From NCBI GenBank assembly GCA_021827255.1, contig JAKAWO010000079.1, forward strand, positions 1 through 10,692: DNA of 10,692 nucleotides. Direction: 5' to 3'. Shown one piece after another: positions 8,162 to 10,692 of this stretch. Each line of letters starts with the position of its first letter. The stretch's first letter is position 1. Source of the stretch: Acidobacteriota bacterium (GTDB lineage: Bacteria; Acidobacteriota; Terriglobia; UBA7540). The translations under genes were made by a program, and so were the position numbers. The notes under the pieces are model-generated. The model ran no database searches. It was not told the origin of the DNA and saw nothing but the letters and a program-made list of their open reading frames with translations.

Positions 8162-8198
8162 TTGAGGAAAGGGAGTTTGAAACTTGAGCTTGTTTCCT

Positions 8199-8235
8199 AA
8201 AAAAACTTCGGGGATGCATTGCTGCATCCCCGAAG
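8199..8235 (-). terminator. Strong Rho-independent terminator of the micro-ORF transcript
   Basis: A perfect 13-bp inverted repeat, CTTCGGGGATGCA / TGCATCCCCGAAG (8206-8218 and 8223-8235), encloses a 4-nt loop. On the minus strand it is followed at once by seven T (8199-8205). It reads as a textbook intrinsic terminator only on the minus strand, because on the plus strand the hairpin is followed by TGCCGTACC. It ends the transcript carrying the 12-codon reading frame and lies 38 bp past the rmuC stop. Confidence 0.95.
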
Positions 8236-8261
8236 TGCCGTACCGAACCTGCTTGAGGAAG

Positions 8262-8300
8262 TTACCTCTTCTTTTTCTTGGCTTTCTTCTTCGCAGCCAT
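8262..8300 (-). CDS. 12-aa lysine-rich micro-ORF in its own transcription unit
   Basis: The frame encodes MAAKKKAKKKKR and ends in TAA: eight of 12 residues are basic (seven Lys, one Arg). It is far below normal gene-calling limits, but every expression signal is in place. GAGAGGAG (8307-8314) lies 6 nt before the ATG. A TTGACA-17-TATACA promoter lies about 90 bp upstream (8365-8393), and an intrinsic terminator starts 26 nt after the stop. No longer frame on the minus-strand transcript has such signals. The peptide is a pure polycation resembling the tail of bacterial histone-like or ribosomal proteins, so nucleic-acid binding is a reasonable guess, but no function is known to me. Alternatives are a leader peptide whose lysine codons (AAG/AAA) are read for regulation, or a small RNA that happens to carry the frame. 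It lies between rmuC and a divergently transcribed VWA gene. Confidence 0.72.
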   Translation of the reverse strand: MAAKKKAKKKKR

Positions 8301-8327
8301 TCTATTCTCCTCTCACTTCTTGAGTTC

Positions 8328-8346
8328 GCGCCAGCCAAGCTGGCGC
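8328..8346 (-). promoter_or_regulatory. Leader hairpin upstream of the micro-ORF
   Basis: A perfect inverted repeat, GCGCCAGC / GCTGGCGC, with a 3-nt spacer forms an 8-bp all-matched, GC-rich stem within the predicted 5' leader. It stops 13 nt before the Shine-Dalgarno purine run, so the ribosome site stays free. It might stabilise the RNA 5' end or act as a protein-binding site. There is no T-run after it, so it is not a terminator. Confidence 0.6.
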
Positions 8347-8364
8347 AGCGCGTTTACAGCATCA

Positions 8365-8393
8365 TGTATAGTGACACGCCATTATCTTGTCAA
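8365..8393 (-). promoter_or_regulatory. Sigma-70-type promoter of the micro-ORF unit
   Basis: On the minus strand, a perfect -35 TTGACA (8388-8393) is separated by exactly 17 bp from a -10 TATACA (8365-8370, 4 of 6 consensus bases). The expected start site falls near 8358. The -35 is embedded in the odd palindrome TCTTG-T-CAAGA (8385-8395). Confidence 0.8.
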
Positions 8394-8415
8394 GAGGAAA
8401 GTGAGTCCTCAAAAT
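8387..8415 (+). promoter_or_regulatory. Possible divergent promoter for the plus-strand VWA gene
   Basis: On the plus strand TTGTCA (8387-8392) is followed after 17 bp by CAAAAT (8410-8415), matching 5 of 6 and 4 of 6 consensus bases. Its -35 occupies almost the same bases as the minus-strand -35, so the two promoters could not be fully occupied at once. The resulting leader would be about 100 nt and holds a CCGCTGG/CCAGCGG stem (8455-8476). The weak -10 keeps this tentative. Confidence 0.35.
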
Positions 8416-8520
8416 CAAAATCCGGCGCTCGTCGTCGGATTCTCCGCTCCGCGGCCGCTGGCGCCAAACCCAGCGGAGTGAAAGACGGCGCCCGGCAAGC
8501 GCTTTGCATCTAACCACGAG

Positions 8521-9564
8521 ATGAACAAGCGGCAGACTCCAGCGAGCGAGCGAACGCCTCGCAACCGACGAATTCTTGCCACCTGCGGCCTCGCGGCGGC
8601 GGCAGAGCTTTGCGCTCTCGCCCTGGCGACAACGGCGCGGGCGCAGCAGCAGCGGCCTCCCGTCGCAGGCCCAACAATCAAAGTGACGACCGCGGTCGTC
8701 AATGTTTACGCGGTGGTGCGAAACAAACACGGCGAGCTGATTCCCAACCTTACGAAAAACGACTTTGAAATCTTTGAAGACGGGCAGCAGCAAAAGATTA
8801 CTTATTTTTTAAAAGAAGCGGATGCACCCCTCACGCTCTGCATTATGGTGGACACAAGTCCCAGCCAAGAGCGGGTGCTGAGCACGGAGCAGCGTGAGGC
8901 GGATGAATTTGTCCGTCAAGTCATCGGGCCCAAAGACCTGGCGTGCGTCGTCCACTTCGACCTGGCGGTCGAATTGCTCCAAGACTTCACGGCGGAAACT
9001 TCACGGCTCACCCGGGCGATTGATGAAACGGTGATCAACGGCGGCGGAAGCGGCGGCGGCCCCTTGCCCGGGACTTTTCCCACCTCGCACACCGCTTGTT
9101 GCACAAAGCTCTACGATGCGATCTATCTGGCATCGAGAAAACTACTGGCCACCCAGGTGGGCCGCAAGGTGATGATCCTCCTGACCGACGGCGAAGATGC
9201 GGGCAGCCAGGAGACGCTCGCGGCGGCGCTGAAAGCGGCGCAGAAGGCCGACGTGATCATTTATTCGATCGCCATCATTGACCGCGCCTTCTACGGGTTT
9301 GGCGGCATGGGCTTCAACGGGCTTTCGGTTCTCCAGAAATGCTCTTCGCAAACCGGCGGACGGGTGATTCGGGTGAACAAAATCCGAAACACGCACGCCG
9401 CGTTTCAGGAGATCGCGAACGAGCTCCGCACTCAATACCTCCTCGGCTACACCCCCGCCAACACGAAGCCCGGCGGCGGCTTCCGCAAAATAACCGTCCG
9501 CGTGCGCGAGCGCGGCTACAAGGTTCAGGCGCGGCGCGGCTATTATCCGCCCGCGTCAAACTAA
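8521..9564 (+). CDS. Secreted VWA-domain protein (acidobacterial VWFA-related family)
   Basis: A 347-aa protein with a signal peptide: a basic n-region (NRR near 15-17), a hydrophobic stretch of about 18-38 and a cleavage-like TARA-QQQ (38-44). A short beta-domain follows, with VTTAVVNVYAVVRNKHGELIPNLTKNDF-type sequence (54-82) and FEIFEDGQQQKITYF (82-96), the usual prelude in this family. The VWA domain has a complete metal-ion-dependent adhesion site: DTSPS (111-115), T195 in TKLYDAIY and D223 in LLTDGED. A glycine-rich insert (174-180) precedes a CC pair at 193-194. The C-terminal RTQYLLGYTPAN and KVQARRGYYPP segments are also typical. The role is unknown: the fold mediates metal-dependent protein contacts, presumably in the periplasm or outside the cell. 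The ATG lacks a clear Shine-Dalgarno site, but the signal peptide supports it. It is convergent with a second VWA gene, 60 bp away. Confidence 0.93.
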   Translation: MNKRQTPASERTPRNRRILATCGLAAAAELCALALATTARAQQQRPPVAGPTIKVTTAVVNVYAVVRNKHGELIPNLTKNDFEIFEDGQQQKITYFLKEADAPLTLCIMVDTSPSQERVLSTEQREADEFVRQVIGPKDLACVVHFDLAVELLQDFTAETSRLTRAIDETVINGGGSGGGPLPGTFPTSHTACCTKLYDAIYLASRKLLATQVGRKVMILLTDGEDAGSQETLAAALKAAQKADVIIYSIAIIDRAFYGFGGMGFNGLSVLQKCSSQTGGRVIRVNKIRNTHAAFQEIANELRTQYLLGYTPANTKPGGGFRKITVRVRERGYKVQARRGYYPPASN

Positions 9565-9624
9565 ACCCAGCTCGCCCTTCGCCCGATGGCAATCCCGCGC
9601 TCACCGGGAGGCTGGCCCTGTTGC

Positions 9625-10611
9625 TCAGCGGCGCTCAGAGGGTTTGCCGGCTGGGGCAGGCCGAGCGAGCGCAAAGTAGCCGGGCTTGGCCTGAACGCGA
9701 AGCCCTTTGAGGCGTGGGACAATTTTAATGGTGCGGAAGGCTCCGTTGTGGGCCGTGTTGGTGGAATAGTAAGCAAGACTGTACTGGCTGCGCAGGTCGC
9801 GAGCGATTTGCGCGAAAGCCGACGTCAGGTCGCCGGCCTGGAGAGGAAAGAAGGCGCGGCCGCCGGTCTGGGCGGCGAGTTCCTTGAGGACGCGGTCGCC
9901 GGGCGACGGCAGGCCGCTGCGATTGGTGCTGATGGTGTAAATCGTGGCCTCAACCTGCTGGTTCTGGGCCATTGCCAGCGCCTCATCGCGCGTGTGCTCG
10001 CTTTGGTTGTCGCGCCCGTCGGAAAGGACGATCAGCACACGGCGCAGGTACGGCTGGGGTGGCGGAAAGAAAATCATCTTCTGCTTGCACGCGTAATAGA
10101 TGGCATCGAAGAGCGCCGTAGCCCCGCCGGCCTGTAGAGAGCGGATAGCGCTTGCCAGCCGGCCCAGGTCATCGGTGTAATTCTGAATGACCTGCGCTTC
10201 CGCGTCGAAGCCCACTACAAAGGCTTCATCCTTGCCCGGCCGCAGCACGTCCTGAAGAAAATCAATGGCGGCTTCTTTTTCAAAGTGCAGCCGCTCCCGC
10301 ACGCTGTTGCTGGTATCAATCAGAATGCCAATGCGCAGCGGCAGGTTGGTTTCGCGGCTGAAGAAGCTGATGGTTTGAGGTTTTTTATCCTCGTACACGC
10401 GAAAATCGTTTTTGGTGAGGTCGGTAACCAACTGGTGCTTCTTGTTGGTGACGGTAAACAGAACATTGACCAGGTTGGAGTAAACGTGGATTCTCGTGGC
10501 CACCGCCGGATGGTTGGATGGCTTCGTCGCAGGGGACGGTTGCGGACTCTGGGCTCGGAGCGGAACCGATAAGAAAGCTGCGACCAACGTGGCGGCAAGA
10601 AGTTTGTTCAT
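9625..10611 (-). CDS. Second secreted VWA-domain protein, convergent paralogue
   Basis: A 328-aa protein with a short signal peptide (hydrophobic 4-18, cleavage-like PLRA-QS at 17-22), then a Pro/Ser/Thr-rich linker (21-38). The family prelude follows: VNVLFTVTNKKHQLVTDLTK and NDFRVYEDKKPQTISFF (to residue 84). The VWA domain carries an intact MIDAS: DTSNS (99-103), T165 in GGATALFDA and D198 in LSDGRD. The tail has LRSQYSLAYYSTN (273-285) and VQAKPGYFAL (306-315), matching the corresponding QYLLGY and QARRGYY of its neighbour, so the two are paralogues sharing the same domain order. It is transcribed from the promoter at 10638-10666 with a leader of about 20 nt. The ATG is preceded by five G directly against it and by GAAGGTGA further up, so the ribosome site is poor. 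No terminator is seen between the convergent genes. Confidence 0.93.
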   Translation of the reverse strand: MNKLLAATLVAAFLSVPLRAQSPQPSPATKPSNHPAVATRIHVYSNLVNVLFTVTNKKHQLVTDLTKNDFRVYEDKKPQTISFFSRETNLPLRIGILIDTSNSVRERLHFEKEAAIDFLQDVLRPGKDEAFVVGFDAEAQVIQNYTDDLGRLASAIRSLQAGGATALFDAIYYACKQKMIFFPPPQPYLRRVLIVLSDGRDNQSEHTRDEALAMAQNQQVEATIYTISTNRSGLPSPGDRVLKELAAQTGGRAFFPLQAGDLTSAFAQIARDLRSQYSLAYYSTNTAHNGAFRTIKIVPRLKGLRVQAKPGYFALARPAPAGKPSERR

Positions 10612-10637
10612 CCCCCGGTCACTTCACCTTCAAAAAA

Positions 10638-10666
10638 ATTATAGAAGCGGTCCAAGAACCCGTCAA
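10638..10666 (-). promoter_or_regulatory. Near-consensus sigma-70 promoter of the right-hand VWA gene
   Basis: On the minus strand, TTGACG (10661-10666, 5 of 6) is separated by 17 bp from a perfect TATAAT (10638-10643), which is followed by a T-rich run. The expected start is near 10631, about 20 nt before the ATG at 10611. Nothing else could be supported to the right of this site before the window ends. Confidence 0.82.
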
Positions 10667-10692
10667 TGAGGCTGGGTTTTAACGGCCGCCAC

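Larger units (their letters stand above)
8199..8359 (-). ncRNA. Predicted short (about 160-nt) transcript carrying the 12-codon frame
   Basis: Boundaries are inferred from the promoter -10 at 8365-8370 (start expected near 8357-8359) and the U-tract ending at 8199. The RNA would have a leader of about 57 nt with a stable hairpin (8328-8346), a Shine-Dalgarno site, the 39-nt frame, and a terminator stem-loop making up about a quarter of its length. It could be a micro-mRNA, a dual-function small RNA or a purely structural RNA; the sequence alone does not decide. Confidence 0.6.

Noticed and set aside
7718..8338. A 206-codon minus-strand frame spanning the 3' end of rmuC and the terminator
   Set aside because: It would have to be translated across the strong intrinsic terminator and is antisense to the conserved RmuC domain.
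8184..8513. A 109-codon plus-strand frame through the rmuC-VWA gap
   Set aside because: It runs through both perfect hairpins and the minus-strand promoter, shows no Shine-Dalgarno site, and the minus-strand signals explain the region better.
9565..9624. A bidirectional terminator between the convergent VWA genes
   Set aside because: Only a 5-bp TCCCG/CGGGA pairing is visible and there is no T- or A-run on either side.

Overview
The window looks like a high-GC acidobacterial chromosome segment. The main pointer is a convergent pair of secreted von Willebrand factor A (VWA) proteins of the type that is very abundant in Acidobacteria (the 'VWFA-related Acidobacterial domain' family). This is an inference from family knowledge, because no rRNA or other phylogenetic marker is present. 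No mobile element, CRISPR array, tRNA or rRNA is visible.

Left part, minus strand (1-3494). In transcription order it holds a 72-aa four-cysteine zinc-ribbon-like protein, a two-lobed dCTP deaminase about 30-50 bp downstream (probably one transcription unit), enolase (eno) after a 204-bp gap, and the first 94 codons of an XdhC/CoxI-family molybdenum-enzyme maturation protein after a further 292-bp gap. The last gene runs off the left edge.

Middle, plus strand (3738-8161). A 976-aa single-chain UvrD/AddA-type helicase ends in an Fe-S (AddB-type) nuclease domain. It is followed 107 bp later by rmuC. Together they look like a DNA-end processing and recombination pair. The 243-bp gap 3495-3737 between this unit and the minus-strand genes must carry divergent promoters, but I see no strong one.

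Right of rmuC (8162-8520) lies the most unusual item. It is a compact, self-contained minus-strand transcription unit of about 160 nt. It has a TTGACA-17-TATACA promoter, a leader hairpin, a strong Shine-Dalgarno sequence, a 12-codon open frame encoding MAAKKKAKKKKR, and a perfect 13-bp-stem intrinsic terminator with a seven-U tail. Its promoter overlaps a possible divergent plus-strand promoter for the next gene.

Right end (8521-10611). Two VWA proteins with signal peptides and intact MIDAS motifs face each other tail to tail. The minus-strand copy has a near-consensus sigma-70 promoter (TTGACG-17-TATAAT) close to the right edge.
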